From Arthrobacter frigidicola (GTDB taxonomy: Bacteria > Actinomycetota > Actinomycetes > Actinomycetales > Micrococcaceae), in NCBI GenBank assembly GCA_003602285.1, contig QZVU01000001.1:310001-374000 (forward strand): a stretch of 64,000 nucleotides of DNA. Reading direction: 5' to 3'. The translations under genes and the position numbers were made by a program. Under the pieces are notes generated by a model. The model saw nothing but the letters and a program-made list of their open reading frames with translations, was not told where the DNA came from and did no database searches. Position 1 is the stretch's first letter. Each line of letters starts with the position of its first letter. This document shows, piece by piece, positions 35,017 through 43,344 of the stretch.

Positions 35017-35859
35017 GTGAGAATCGACCTGCACACGCACTCCAACATCTCCGACGGCACGGAAAGCCCCGCGGCGCTGATCCGTTCGGCGCAGCGTGCC
35101 GGGCTCGACGCCGTCGCGCTGACCGACCACGATTCCACGGCGGGCTGGGCGGAGGCGGCAGAGGCGGCTTCGGAGGAAGGGATCCGCTTCATCCCGGGGA
35201 TGGAGGTGTCGTGCCAGAGCGACACCGGCATCAGCGTGCACGTCCTGTCCTACCTGCACGACCCCGCCCACGCCGGCCTGCTCGCGGAGATTGAGAAGTC
35301 GCGGGCGGCGCGCCTGAGCCGCGCGCGGCGCATGGTGGAGCGGCTGTCCGAGGATTTCCCGATCAGCTGGGACCTGGTCGAGGACCATCTGGCCGACGGG
35401 GCCACAGTGGGACGCCCCCACATCGCGGACGCACTCGTCGCCCTGAAGATCGTCGCCGACCGCTCCGAGGCGTTCGAGCGGATCCTCACCGTGCGCTCGA
35501 AGTACTGGGTGGGGCACTATGCTCCGCATCCGGCCCTGGCGGTCGAACTGATCCGCAGCGCCGGGGGCGTGCCGGTCTTCGCCCACCCGTCGGCCTTTGC
35601 CCGCGGCCGGGTGATCGGCAGCGCGGTCCTCAACGAGATGATCGATGCGGGGCTGCTCGGCCTGGAGATCGACCACCGCGACAACCCCGAGGACGCTCGG
35701 GCCGCGCTGCGGCGCACCGCAGCCCGACACGACCTGCTGATCACCGGCTCGAGCGACTACCACGGCGCGGGCAAGCCGAACCTGCTGGGGGAGAACGTGA
35801 CGGCGCCCGAAACCCTCGACCGCATCATTGAGCGGGCGGGCGGCCACCGCGTCCGTTAG
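35017..35859 (+). CDS. PHP-domain phosphoesterase
   Basis: 280 residues. The PHP metal centre motifs are DLHTHSNISDGT at residues 4-15, LTDHDST near residue 36, and later H residues in FAHPSAFARGR near residue 188 and SSDYHG near residue 250. Related proteins hydrolyse nucleotide or 3',5'-bisphosphate substrates such as pAp (RNase AM/YciV type). GTG start at 35017 with the preceding TTG also in frame; AAGGAAGGAGG lies about 30 bases upstream, too far for an ideal site. Its stop is 15 bases from the convergent methyltransferase stop. Confidence 0.9.
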   Translation: MRIDLHTHSNISDGTESPAALIRSAQRAGLDAVALTDHDSTAGWAEAAEAASEEGIRFIPGMEVSCQSDTGISVHVLSYLHDPAHAGLLAEIEKSRAARLSRARRMVERLSEDFPISWDLVEDHLADGATVGRPHIADALVALKIVADRSEAFERILTVRSKYWVGHYAPHPALAVELIRSAGGVPVFAHPSAFARGRVIGSAVLNEMIDAGLLGLEIDHRDNPEDARAALRRTAARHDLLITGSSDYHGAGKPNLLGENVTAPETLDRIIERAGGHRVR

Positions 35860-35874
35860 GGCCGGCGCCGCCGG

Positions 35875-36747
35875 TTACGCGCTGCTGCGCCCGGCCGGTT
35901 CGCAGTAGGGCGCCAGGCGCCTGCGCATGATCTCCACGGCCTGCGGGTTCTGGTCGACGCACACGAACCGGCGTCCCAGCTTCCCGGCGACGGCGCCCAG
36001 GGTCCCGGACCCGGCGAAGAAGTCGAGGACCCAGTCGCCCTCACGGCTGCTCGCGGCGACCGCCCGGCGCAGCAGGCCCTCGGGCTTCTGCGTCGGATAC
36101 CCGGTCTTTTCCCGCCCGGTGGGCGAGACGATGGTGTGCCACCAGACATCGGTGGGCAGCTTGCCGAGCGCGGCCTTCTCCGCGGTCACCAGTCCCGGCG
36201 CCATGTAGGGTTCCCGGTCCACCTCGGCGCTGTCGAAGTGGTACCGGGACGGGTCCTTGACGTAGACGAGGATGTTGTCGTGTTTCGCCGGCCACTTCCG
36301 CTTGGCACGGGCCCCGTAGTCGTAGGCCCAGATGATCTCGTTGAGGAAGCACTCGCGGCCGAACAGCGAATCGAGCATCACCTTGGCGTAGTGCACCTCG
36401 CGGTAGTCAAGGTGAAGGTACAGCGTGCCGTCCTCGGCGAGGAGGCGCCACGCCTCGGCCAGCCGCGGCGCCAGGAAGTCCCAGTAGTCCTCGAACGCGT
36501 CGTCGTAGCTGGCGAGCATCCCCTTCACGGTGGAGTAGCTCATCCCCTTGAATCCGACCCGGTCCCCGGTGCCGTCGGCATTGCGGACCATGCTCAGCTG
36601 CTGACGCCGCTGGGCCCGCCCCGTGTTGAAGGGCGGGTCGACGTAGATCATGGTGAAGGCGCCGTCGGGCAGGGTCGGGAGATAGGCGGCGTTGTCTGCG
36701 TGGACCACGAGGTTGCTGCCGCCCGGGGCCCAGGCAGGTTCCGTCAT
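35875..36747 (-). CDS. Orphan beta-class DNA methyltransferase (N6-adenine or N4-cytosine)
   Basis: 290 residues. The catalytic motif IV DPPFNTG is near residue 37 and the SAM-binding motif I DFFAGSGTLGAV is near residue 250, so motif order is IV ... I, the beta class. The segment YSTVKGMLASYDDAFEDYW and the DNA-binding middle region fill the space. DPPF/Y with this order favours m6A or m4C. No restriction enzyme gene is nearby, so it looks solitary and may mark the chromosome. It is 6 bases downstream of the DEAD-box helicase gene on the same strand, apparently one transcript. Target sequence cannot be predicted. Confidence 0.9.
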   Translation of the reverse strand: MTEPAWAPGGSNLVVHADNAAYLPTLPDGAFTMIYVDPPFNTGRAQRRQQLSMVRNADGTGDRVGFKGMSYSTVKGMLASYDDAFEDYWDFLAPRLAEAWRLLAEDGTLYLHLDYREVHYAKVMLDSLFGRECFLNEIIWAYDYGARAKRKWPAKHDNILVYVKDPSRYHFDSAEVDREPYMAPGLVTAEKAALGKLPTDVWWHTIVSPTGREKTGYPTQKPEGLLRRAVAASSREGDWVLDFFAGSGTLGAVAGKLGRRFVCVDQNPQAVEIMRRRLAPYCEPAGRSSA

Positions 36748-36753
36748 CGGGTG

Positions 36754-38460
36754 CTACTCCTCCGAGCCGCGGGTGGGCTGGGCGACGACCTCGCCGTTGC
36801 GCCTGCGGGTGCGGGTGCGGCGGGGACGCTCGGCGGAGGTGGCAGACGGGGCGGCCGCGTCGGCGGCGCCCTCCCCGGCAGCCGGTGAACGGCGCCGGCG
36901 GGTGGCCGAGGCCTCGCTGCCCTCGTCGGCGGATCCGGAACCCCGGCCCCCGGAGCGGGAGCGCGAACGGCCCCGCCCGCCCTCGCTGCGCTGGCCGTCG
37001 CCGCGGGCGCTGTCCCGGCGCGGACCGTCTCCGCGGCCGGCCGGCGCGCCGCCGGTGCGGCCCTTCTTGCCGGTCTCGCCAAGGTCCTCGAGCACCTCGG
37101 CGTCGATCCCGGCCAGCTTGCGGGCGCTGCGCGGCAGCCGCCCCTTGGTCCCCTCCGGAATGTCGAGGTCGGTGAACAGGTGGGGCGAGGAGGAGTACGT
37201 TTCGATCGGCTCGGGCGAGTCCAGTCCGAGAGCCTTGTTGATCAGGCCCCAGCGGGGGACGTCGTCCCAGTCGACGAACGTGACGGCCGTGCCCTTCTTG
37301 CCGGCGCGGCCGGTGCGGCCCACACGGTGCAGGTAGGCCTTCTCGTCCTCGGGGCACTGGTAGTTGATCACGTGCGTGATGTCTTCGACGTCGATGCCGC
37401 GGGCCGCGACCTCGGTGGCGACCAGGACGTCGATCTTGTCACCGCGGAAGGCGCGCAGCGCCTGCTCGCGCGCGCCCTGGCCGAGGTCGCCGTGGATCGC
37501 GCCGGCGGCGAAACCGCGGTCGATGAGTTCCTCCGAGAGCTTCGCCGCGGTGCGCTTCGTCTTGGTGAAGATGATGGTGCGGCCGCGGCCGCGCGACTGC
37601 AGGATCCGTGCGACGACCTCGGCCTTGTCGAGGTTGTGGGCGCGGTAGATGACCTGGCGGATGTCCTTCTTGGTGATGCCCTCGTCCTCGGGATCCGCGG
37701 CGCGGATGTGGGTGGGCTGGGTCATGTAGCGGCGGGCCATGGCGACGACGGGGCCGGGCATGGTGGCGGAGAACAGCAGCGTCTGGCGCACCGGGGGCGT
37801 GGCGGCGATCAGCGTTTCGACGTCGGGCAGGAAGCCGAGGTCGAGCATTTCGTCGGCCTCGTCGAGCACCACGATCTTGACGTTCTTGAGGACCAGGAGC
37901 TTCTGTCGGTGCAGGTCGATCAGCCGGCCCGGGGTGCCGACGACGATCTCGACGCCGCGCTGCAGCGCCTCGATCTGCGGCTCGTAGGCCCGGCCGCCAT
38001 AGATGGTGACGATGCGCGCGTTGCGCTTCTTCGCCGCGGTGGTGAGGTCGCCGGCGACCTGGACGGCGAGTTCGCGGGTGGGCACGACGACGAGGGCCTG
38101 CGGTGCGCCCGGGACCGGAAGCTTGTCGTAGCCGGCGTCATCGGGGCCGACGACGCGCTGCAGGGCGGGGATGCCGAAGCCAAGGGTCTTGCCGGTTCCG
38201 GTCTTGGCCTGGCCGATGATGTCGTGGCCGCCCAGGGCGATCGACAGGGTCATCGCCTGAATGGGGAAGGGGTGGAGGATCCCGGCGTCGGCCAGTGACT
38301 CCACGATGTCGGGGCGGACGTTGAAGTCGGCGAAGGTCTCGGGGACCTCCTTGTGGGGTTCCTCGGTGGTGACGAGCGTGTCCTCGACGTCGATGGCGTC
38401 GTCGCTGTTATCGGCAAGGAGGTGGTGCGAGTCCGCAACCGGGCTGTTCTGAGTGTTCAA
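36754..38460 (-). CDS. DEAD-box RNA helicase
   Basis: 568 residues. Motifs: Q motif FPIQAMT, I AKTGTGKT near residue 82, Ia PTRELAVQ, II VLDEADEMLD near residue 200, III SAT, IV IIFTKTKR, V ATEVAARGIDVE, VI HRVGRTGRAGK. The C-terminal 110 residues are Arg/Gly/Ser-rich and disordered, as in cold-shock-type helicases that remodel RNA and ribosomes. The apparent start is a TTG at 38460 directly after an in-frame TAA, with no convincing ribosome site; no other usable start exists before the Q motif. It shares a transcript with the methyltransferase. Confidence 0.92.
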   Translation of the reverse strand: MNTQNSPVADSHHLLADNSDDAIDVEDTLVTTEEPHKEVPETFADFNVRPDIVESLADAGILHPFPIQAMTLSIALGGHDIIGQAKTGTGKTLGFGIPALQRVVGPDDAGYDKLPVPGAPQALVVVPTRELAVQVAGDLTTAAKKRNARIVTIYGGRAYEPQIEALQRGVEIVVGTPGRLIDLHRQKLLVLKNVKIVVLDEADEMLDLGFLPDVETLIAATPPVRQTLLFSATMPGPVVAMARRYMTQPTHIRAADPEDEGITKKDIRQVIYRAHNLDKAEVVARILQSRGRGRTIIFTKTKRTAAKLSEELIDRGFAAGAIHGDLGQGAREQALRAFRGDKIDVLVATEVAARGIDVEDITHVINYQCPEDEKAYLHRVGRTGRAGKKGTAVTFVDWDDVPRWGLINKALGLDSPEPIETYSSSPHLFTDLDIPEGTKGRLPRSARKLAGIDAEVLEDLGETGKKGRTGGAPAGRGDGPRRDSARGDGQRSEGGRGRSRSRSGGRGSGSADEGSEASATRRRRSPAAGEGAADAAAPSATSAERPRRTRTRRRNGEVVAQPTRGSEE

Positions 38461-38703
38461 TTACATACCGTTCATTAAGGCCAAGCGGCCACCGAGGCTC
38501 GACGGGTAGCTGGGGTTGGCATCCAGCTCGGAGCGTATCGGAGGCGCAGGGCGTCCAGTGGAAGCCGATCGCGGGCTTGCAACTGCGTGCCGGCTGGCGG
38601 TTGAAGCGCCAGCGCCGGCTGGGAAAAACTCGGGACCGAGTAGGTACTGCGGGTCATCGGGGTATGTCGATAACGACCGGGCATCCATTACTACGAGGCA
38701 AGT
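38461..38703 (-). promoter_or_regulatory. Long leader of the DEAD-box helicase gene
   Basis: A 243-base stretch between the RNB gene stop and the helicase start. It holds a 75-codon frame (38461-38688) in the same reading frame as the helicase, separated from it only by TAA. The frame product has no recognisable domain. Long leaders are usual for cold-induced helicase mRNAs, so a regulatory leader is plausible. I found no known riboswitch in it. Confidence 0.35.
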
Positions 38704-40206
38704 CTACCCCGCGGGCGCGGCGGAAACGGGCAGGCCGCCCGTGGCGGCGGGTGCGGCCAGCTCGAAACGCACGACGCGGCGGGCGGTGTCGGCCTCGACG
38801 AGCCGCACCGTGACCAGTGAACCCGCGGTCAGCTCTCCGTAGCACTTGGCCTCGATCGCCGGATCGATCAGCTGCACCGTGCCGGAGGGGCGGCTGCGGG
38901 GCCCGGCGTCCCCGTTGCTGGGCCTCGAACCGGCGAGCACCACGGCGGTGAAGTCCTTGCCCACGTCGTCGCTCAGCAGCGCCGCCGCCAGGGCGTCCAT
39001 GGCCCCGGACTCCATCCGCGCCGAGGCCTGGTTCGCCGCGGCCATCAGGGAATTCAGGTCGGGCAGGGCGTCCCGGGCCCACTGCGGCACCGGGCGCCCC
39101 GCGCACAGGGCCTCGCAGATCACCAGCACGAACCGGTCGACCAGGCGACGCAGCGGTGCCGTCGTATGCGCGTAGGGGGCGGCGATCGCGGCCTGCACCA
39201 CCGCGTCGGGCACCTCGCCGTCGAAGGCGGTGTAGCCGGCGCCGCGGAACAGCGACGCGGCGGCGTGCATCAGGGCGAGCTGCTCGGGCCGGTCGGTGTC
39301 GAGGCTCCGCAGGAAGCCGCCGTAGGCCATCCCCTCCGGCCACGCCCTGCCGCAGGCCGCCGCCTGGCTGCGGAACTTCGCCAGCGCCGCCTCGTCGGGT
39401 GCCGGCATGGTGCGCAGGATGCCGATGCGTCCCTCGATCATGATCCGGGCGGCCTCCATCCCGGTCATCAGGGAAATCTGGGCGTTCCAGTCCTCCGAGG
39501 GAAGCGCCGGTGCGGTCATGAGGAAGTAACGGCCCCGCTCGAAGCCGATCTCCTGGGCGGGAAGATTCAGGCTGGCTCCGCCGCGCTGGAGTTCGAGCTC
39601 GATGCGCTTGAGGCCGATCTCGCGCAGCAGCACCAGGTTCTCCGGCGCTCCGCCCGAGCGCAGGTGTTCCTCAACCTCGGCGTAGGTCAGCTGCGTGCGG
39701 CTGCGGACGGAGGCGCGGCGCACGGACGCCGTGGTCACCGCGGCGGAGGAATCGAGGTCGAACTCCCAGACGTAGGCGCCGCGGACCACCCCGGGTAGGA
39801 GGCTGGCCGCGTCCTCGGCGATCACCTCGGGGTGCAGGGAGATCCGCCCGTCGGGGGCGTACACGGTCTGGCCGCGCAGCCGAGCCTCAGTATCCACGGC
39901 CCCGCCCGGCCGGACGAAGCCCGGAACGTCGGCGATGGCGTACCAGATGCGGTAGCCAGCACCCCGGCGCTGCAGGTGCACGGCCTGGTCGAGGTCGATT
40001 GAGCCGGGGGGATCGATGGTGATGAAGTCCAGCCCGGTGAGGTCCTTGGGCGGGAACTCGTAGGCCGCGACCGCGGCCTCCGCCTCCGCAAGGACCTCCG
40101 GAGGGAAGACGGTCCGCAGTTCGAGTTCGTCCCGCAGCGCCTTCAGGGCAACGGCGAGGTGCTGCTGTGAGGCGCTGTCCCCGAGACCCGGATGCAAATA
40201 CGGCAC
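38704..40206 (-). CDS. RNB-domain exoribonuclease (RNase II/R family)
   Basis: 500 residues. The catalytic RNB domain begins near residue 50 with FITIDPPGSIDLDQAV, the metal-binding loop, and continues through YAIADVPGFV, SLHPEVIAED, a long region to HTTAPLRRLVDRFV near residue 345. In this loop the last Asp of the usual D-x-D-D is Gln, as I recall is common in short actinobacterial homologues. No S1 or cold-shock RNA-binding domains are present. Degrades RNA from the 3' end. GTG start at 40206 (VPYLHPG); the longer frame from 40344 is not needed. Confidence 0.88.
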   Translation of the reverse strand: MPYLHPGLGDSASQQHLAVALKALRDELELRTVFPPEVLAEAEAAVAAYEFPPKDLTGLDFITIDPPGSIDLDQAVHLQRRGAGYRIWYAIADVPGFVRPGGAVDTEARLRGQTVYAPDGRISLHPEVIAEDAASLLPGVVRGAYVWEFDLDSSAAVTTASVRRASVRSRTQLTYAEVEEHLRSGGAPENLVLLREIGLKRIELELQRGGASLNLPAQEIGFERGRYFLMTAPALPSEDWNAQISLMTGMEAARIMIEGRIGILRTMPAPDEAALAKFRSQAAACGRAWPEGMAYGGFLRSLDTDRPEQLALMHAAASLFRGAGYTAFDGEVPDAVVQAAIAAPYAHTTAPLRRLVDRFVLVICEALCAGRPVPQWARDALPDLNSLMAAANQASARMESGAMDALAAALLSDDVGKDFTAVVLAGSRPSNGDAGPRSRPSGTVQLIDPAIEAKCYGELTAGSLVTVRLVEADTARRVVRFELAAPAATGGLPVSAAPAG

Positions 40207-40330
40207 ACGCTCACCGTAATACACGCACCGCGCCGCTGGGAGGGGACGGCCCGGAGGGTGCGGCGCCGCATCATCGGGCGGCGCGGGGCGGAAGGTCCGG
40301 CACGGCCGGGCCTTCTGTAGTGTTAGGAGA

Positions 40331-41065
40331 ATGAACAACCGCACGAACGAAGGCGTTCAACCCGGCCCCGATGGAGCCGAAACCTCCTTCGCAGCAGCCG
40401 ACCCGGACCGGGTCCAGAACCCCCGCTACGCCCGTTTCATTGCGGATCTGCTGGGGGTCATCGCCTATGGGGAGCTTTCCGGCTTCGAACGGCTTTCCTC
40501 GGACGCGAGGTTCTCCCCGACCCTCGCCGACCGGGCCGGCATCGGACGGCTGGCGGTGCAGGAGTTCGCGCACTTCGAGCTGGTCAGCAGCCACCTGGCG
40601 GCCCGGGGGATCGACGTGGAGCAGGCCATGGCGCCGTTCGTGGCCTCGGTGGATGCCTTCCATGAGCGGACCCGGCCTGCCGACTGGTTCGAGTCCCTGA
40701 TGAAGGCGTACGTGATCGACGCGATCTCCGGAGATTTCTACCGTGCCCTGGCGGACCGGCTGGATGCCGAGACCCGGGGGCTGATCGGCAGGATCGACGC
40801 CGACGACGACGCCTCGCTGCTCGGGCGGCGCCTCAAGGAGGCGCTCGCCGACGATCCCCGGCTCGCCTCGCGGCTGGCTCTGTGGGGGCGCCGCCTGGTG
40901 GGGGAGGCCCTGACCCAGGCCCAGCGGATCGGCATTGAGCGCGAATTTCTCGGCGGGCTGCTGTTCGCCGACACCACCGACCCGGCCGCCCACACCACGG
41001 CGCTGTTTGCCCAGCTCACGCGCAACCATTCGCGAAGGATGAGCGCCTTGGGCCTGACGGCCTGA
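40331..41065 (+). CDS. Ferritin-like-fold protein, MiaE-like
   Basis: 244 residues. Helical bundle with metal-ligand-type pattern: GELSGFERL near residue 48, AVQEFAHFELVSSHL near residue 77 (E-x-x-H), then IDAISGDFYRALADR near residue 132, and the C-terminal helix with NHSRRMSALGL. This is the ferritin-like (MiaE_2/tRNA hydroxylase-like) family common in actinobacteria, and a di-iron role is plausible, but the tRNA activity is not shown for this subgroup. Divergent from the RNB gene. Confidence 0.8.
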   Translation: MNNRTNEGVQPGPDGAETSFAAADPDRVQNPRYARFIADLLGVIAYGELSGFERLSSDARFSPTLADRAGIGRLAVQEFAHFELVSSHLAARGIDVEQAMAPFVASVDAFHERTRPADWFESLMKAYVIDAISGDFYRALADRLDAETRGLIGRIDADDDASLLGRRLKEALADDPRLASRLALWGRRLVGEALTQAQRIGIEREFLGGLLFADTTDPAAHTTALFAQLTRNHSRRMSALGLTA

Positions 41066-41068
41066 GGT

Positions 41069-41093
41069 CCCGGCCCGCGCGGAGCGGGCCGGG
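41069..41093. terminator. Hairpin between the MiaE-like and DUF3107 genes
   Basis: CCCGGCCCGC and GCGGGCCGGG form a perfect 10-base stem around GCGGA, starting 4 bases after the stop codon, between convergent genes. No U-tract follows on the plus strand. Confidence 0.65.
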
Positions 41094-41102
41094 AGGTGGA
41101 CT

Positions 41103-41327
41103 CTAGAGAGCCCCGAAGCCGACGCGGCGCTGCTCTTCGGCGCCGATCTCGACGTACCCCAGGACCGTCGACGGCACGATCACCGTGCGGCCCTTCGAAT
41201 CGGTGAGCCGGAGCTCGGAGCCGCCGTTCATCGCCGAGGCGACCACCTCCGCAATCGCATCGGCGGTTTCGGAGGACTCCAGAACAATCTCCCTGTTGAC
41301 GTTCTGAATACCGATCTTAATTTCCAC
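41103..41327 (-). CDS. DUF3107 small protein
   Basis: 74 residues, beginning MEIKIGIQNVNREIVLES and ending VEIGAEEQRRVGFGAL: the DUF3107 family, found across actinobacteria. Predicted small alpha/beta fold, no catalytic motif seen. A GGAGG ribosome site lies about 14 bases upstream of the ATG. It lies just downstream of the TetR regulator on the same strand, 47 bases apart, and may share its transcript. Function unknown. Confidence 0.9.
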   Translation of the reverse strand: MEIKIGIQNVNREIVLESSETADAIAEVVASAMNGGSELRLTDSKGRTVIVPSTVLGYVEIGAEEQRRVGFGAL

Positions 41328-41374
41328 GGCGGGTGCCTCCTGTGTAGTGAACCTTTAGCCCTTGGAAACCTACT

Positions 41375-41995
41375 CTAGATCTCCTTGGGGAACCGACTAA
41401 TTCCGCGCCAAGCTAAACGGTAGATCAGCTCGCTGGCCGTTTCGATGTCGAGCGTCCCGTCGGTTTCAAGCCAGAACCGGGCGCTGATCTGCGCCATGCC
41501 GGCCAGGCCCCGCCCGAGCAGGGTGGCCTCCACCAGCGACAGCTGGGTGTCCTCGGCGATGACCTCGGCGATGGCGTTGGCGAAGTGGGCGTTGAACGCC
41601 TCAAGCCGGGCGCTGACCTCGGGGTCGTTGCTGACATCGGACTCGAACACCAGCCGGTGGGCCTTGCTGTCACGGGCGATGAAGGAGAAATAGGCGCGCA
41701 TGGTGGCCTGTACCCGGACCTTGTTGTCCCCGGTGGAGCGGAGGGCCTCCATGAGCAGGGTGGTGAGTTCGGCGAGGTGGTTCTCCAGCAGCGCCAGGTA
41801 GAGCTCGCGCTTGCCGGGAAAGTGCTGGTACAGCACCGGCTTGCTGACCTTGGCGGCCTCGGCGATGTCGTCCATCGCGGCGCCGTGGAAACCATGGGCC
41901 ACGAAGACCTCGTGCGCGGCGTTCAGGAGCTGTCGGCGGCGCTCGTCGCGCGGCAGCCGCAGCGCTTTTCCATTGGGTGAAGCCTCTGCGCTCAC
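41375..41995 (-). CDS. TetR-family transcriptional regulator
   Basis: 206 residues. The N-terminal helix-turn-helix is clear: RRQLLNAAHEVFVAHGFHGAAMDDIAEAAKVSKPVLYQHFPGKRELYLALL near residues 20-70, quoted in segments by family pattern (G-x-x-A-x-x-x-I-A, then VLYQHF). The C-terminal helical domain would bind an effector; ligand not predictable. GTG start at 41995, AGAGG upstream; a TTG at 42004 is also in frame. Divergent from moeZ across a 106-base gap. Confidence 0.9.
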   Translation of the reverse strand: MSAEASPNGKALRLPRDERRRQLLNAAHEVFVAHGFHGAAMDDIAEAAKVSKPVLYQHFPGKRELYLALLENHLAELTTLLMEALRSTGDNKVRVQATMRAYFSFIARDSKAHRLVFESDVSNDPEVSARLEAFNAHFANAIAEVIAEDTQLSLVEATLLGRGLAGMAQISARFWLETDGTLDIETASELIYRLAWRGISRFPKEI

Positions 41996-42101
41996 AACCT
42001 GCAACCTCTGTTCTGGAGTTCCGTTCGGTTCAGTTTACCTACGGTGCTCCCGGGGACCGATTCGGCTGGCAGCGCAGGCGGTGCGGGCATACATTGAAGG
42101 C

Positions 42102-43298
42102 ATGAGCGCACACCACCGGGCCGCCGGCATGCCGGGGCTTCCCCCGCTGCCGCCGCTGGTCGATCCGCACCCCGAGCTCACCGCGGAGGAGATGGTCCGC
42201 TACTCGCGGCACCTGCTGATCCCCGAGTTCGGCCTGGAGGCGCAGCGGCGGCTCAAGAACGCCCGGGTGCTGGTGATCGGGGCCGGGGGGCTCGGCTCGC
42301 CCGTCCTGCAGTACCTCGCCGCCGCCGGCGTGGGCACCCTGGGCATCGTCGACGACGACACCGTCGAGATTTCGAACCTGCAGCGCCAGGTGATCCATGG
42401 GGTGGGGGACCTGGGCGACCTCAAGGCCGCCTCCGCGCAGCGCAGCGTGGCCCAGATCAACCCGCTCGTCAAGGTGGTCCTGCACCCCGAACGCCTGACC
42501 TCCGGCAACGCCCTTGAGTTGCTGGGCGGGTACGACCTCGCGGTGGATGGCACCGACAATTTCGCCACCCGCTACCTCGTCAATGACGCCGCCGCGCTGC
42601 TCGGCAAGCCCTACGTGTGGGGCTCCATCCTGCGCTTCGACGGGCAGGTGAGCGTGTTCTGGGAGAAGCACGGCCCCGGTTACCGGGACCTTTACCCGGA
42701 GGCCCCGCCGCCCGGGTCGGTTCCCTCATGCGCCGAGGGCGGGGTGCTCGGCGTCCTGTGCGCGTCCATCGGCTCCCTCATGGGCACCGAGGCGGTCAAA
42801 CTCATCACCGGCGTGGGCAGGACCCTGCTGGGCCGGGTGCTGATCTTCAACGCCCTCGACATGTCCTGGCAGGAAATCACGGTGCGCAGGGACCCGACGG
42901 CCACGCCGGTGACGGCCCTGATGGACTACGAGGCGTTCTGCGGACTGGCGCCGACGGAGGAGGATGAGGTGCCGTCGATCGGGGTGCGGGAACTCGCGGA
43001 GCTGCTCGACGGCAGGGAACGCGGGGAAGCGGCGTTCGACCTAATCGATGTCCGGGAACCCGGGGAGTACAGCATCGTGCGGATCGAGGGTGCGCAGCTG
43101 ATTCCAAAGGACCGGGTGCTGGCCGGCGGCTACACCCCGGAACCGTCACGCCCGGTCTACGTCCACTGCAAATCCGGCAAGCGCTCGGCCGAGGTGGTGC
43201 GCCACCTGCGCAGCCAGGGGCACCGGCAGGTCTTCAATGTCGACGGCGGCATCCTGGCCTGGGTCTCGGCGATCGAACCGGGCCAGCCGGTCTACTGA
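42102..43298 (+). CDS. moeZ: Adenylyltransferase/sulfurtransferase, MoeZ type
   Basis: 398 residues. Residues 25-265 are an E1/MoeB-like adenylyltransferase: VLVIGAGGLGSPVLQYLAAAG, Asp-containing DDDTVEISNLQRQ, NPLVKVV, and the catalytic-Cys region VPSCAEGGVLG. Residues about 290-395 are a rhodanese domain with the persulfide Cys in VHCKSGKRS. The protein adenylates and sulfurates small carrier proteins (molybdopterin, thiamine or cysteine biosynthesis). The CxxC zinc pairs of MoeB are absent, as in mycobacterial MoeZ. Start at ATG 42102. Confidence 0.92.
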   Translation: MSAHHRAAGMPGLPPLPPLVDPHPELTAEEMVRYSRHLLIPEFGLEAQRRLKNARVLVIGAGGLGSPVLQYLAAAGVGTLGIVDDDTVEISNLQRQVIHGVGDLGDLKAASAQRSVAQINPLVKVVLHPERLTSGNALELLGGYDLAVDGTDNFATRYLVNDAAALLGKPYVWGSILRFDGQVSVFWEKHGPGYRDLYPEAPPPGSVPSCAEGGVLGVLCASIGSLMGTEAVKLITGVGRTLLGRVLIFNALDMSWQEITVRRDPTATPVTALMDYEAFCGLAPTEEDEVPSIGVRELAELLDGRERGEAAFDLIDVREPGEYSIVRIEGAQLIPKDRVLAGGYTPEPSRPVYVHCKSGKRSAEVVRHLRSQGHRQVFNVDGGILAWVSAIEPGQPVY

Positions 43299-43344
43299 CC
43301 GGGGCGGGCCGGGCGCCGCAGGCTGCACACACAGTGCCGTGCGG

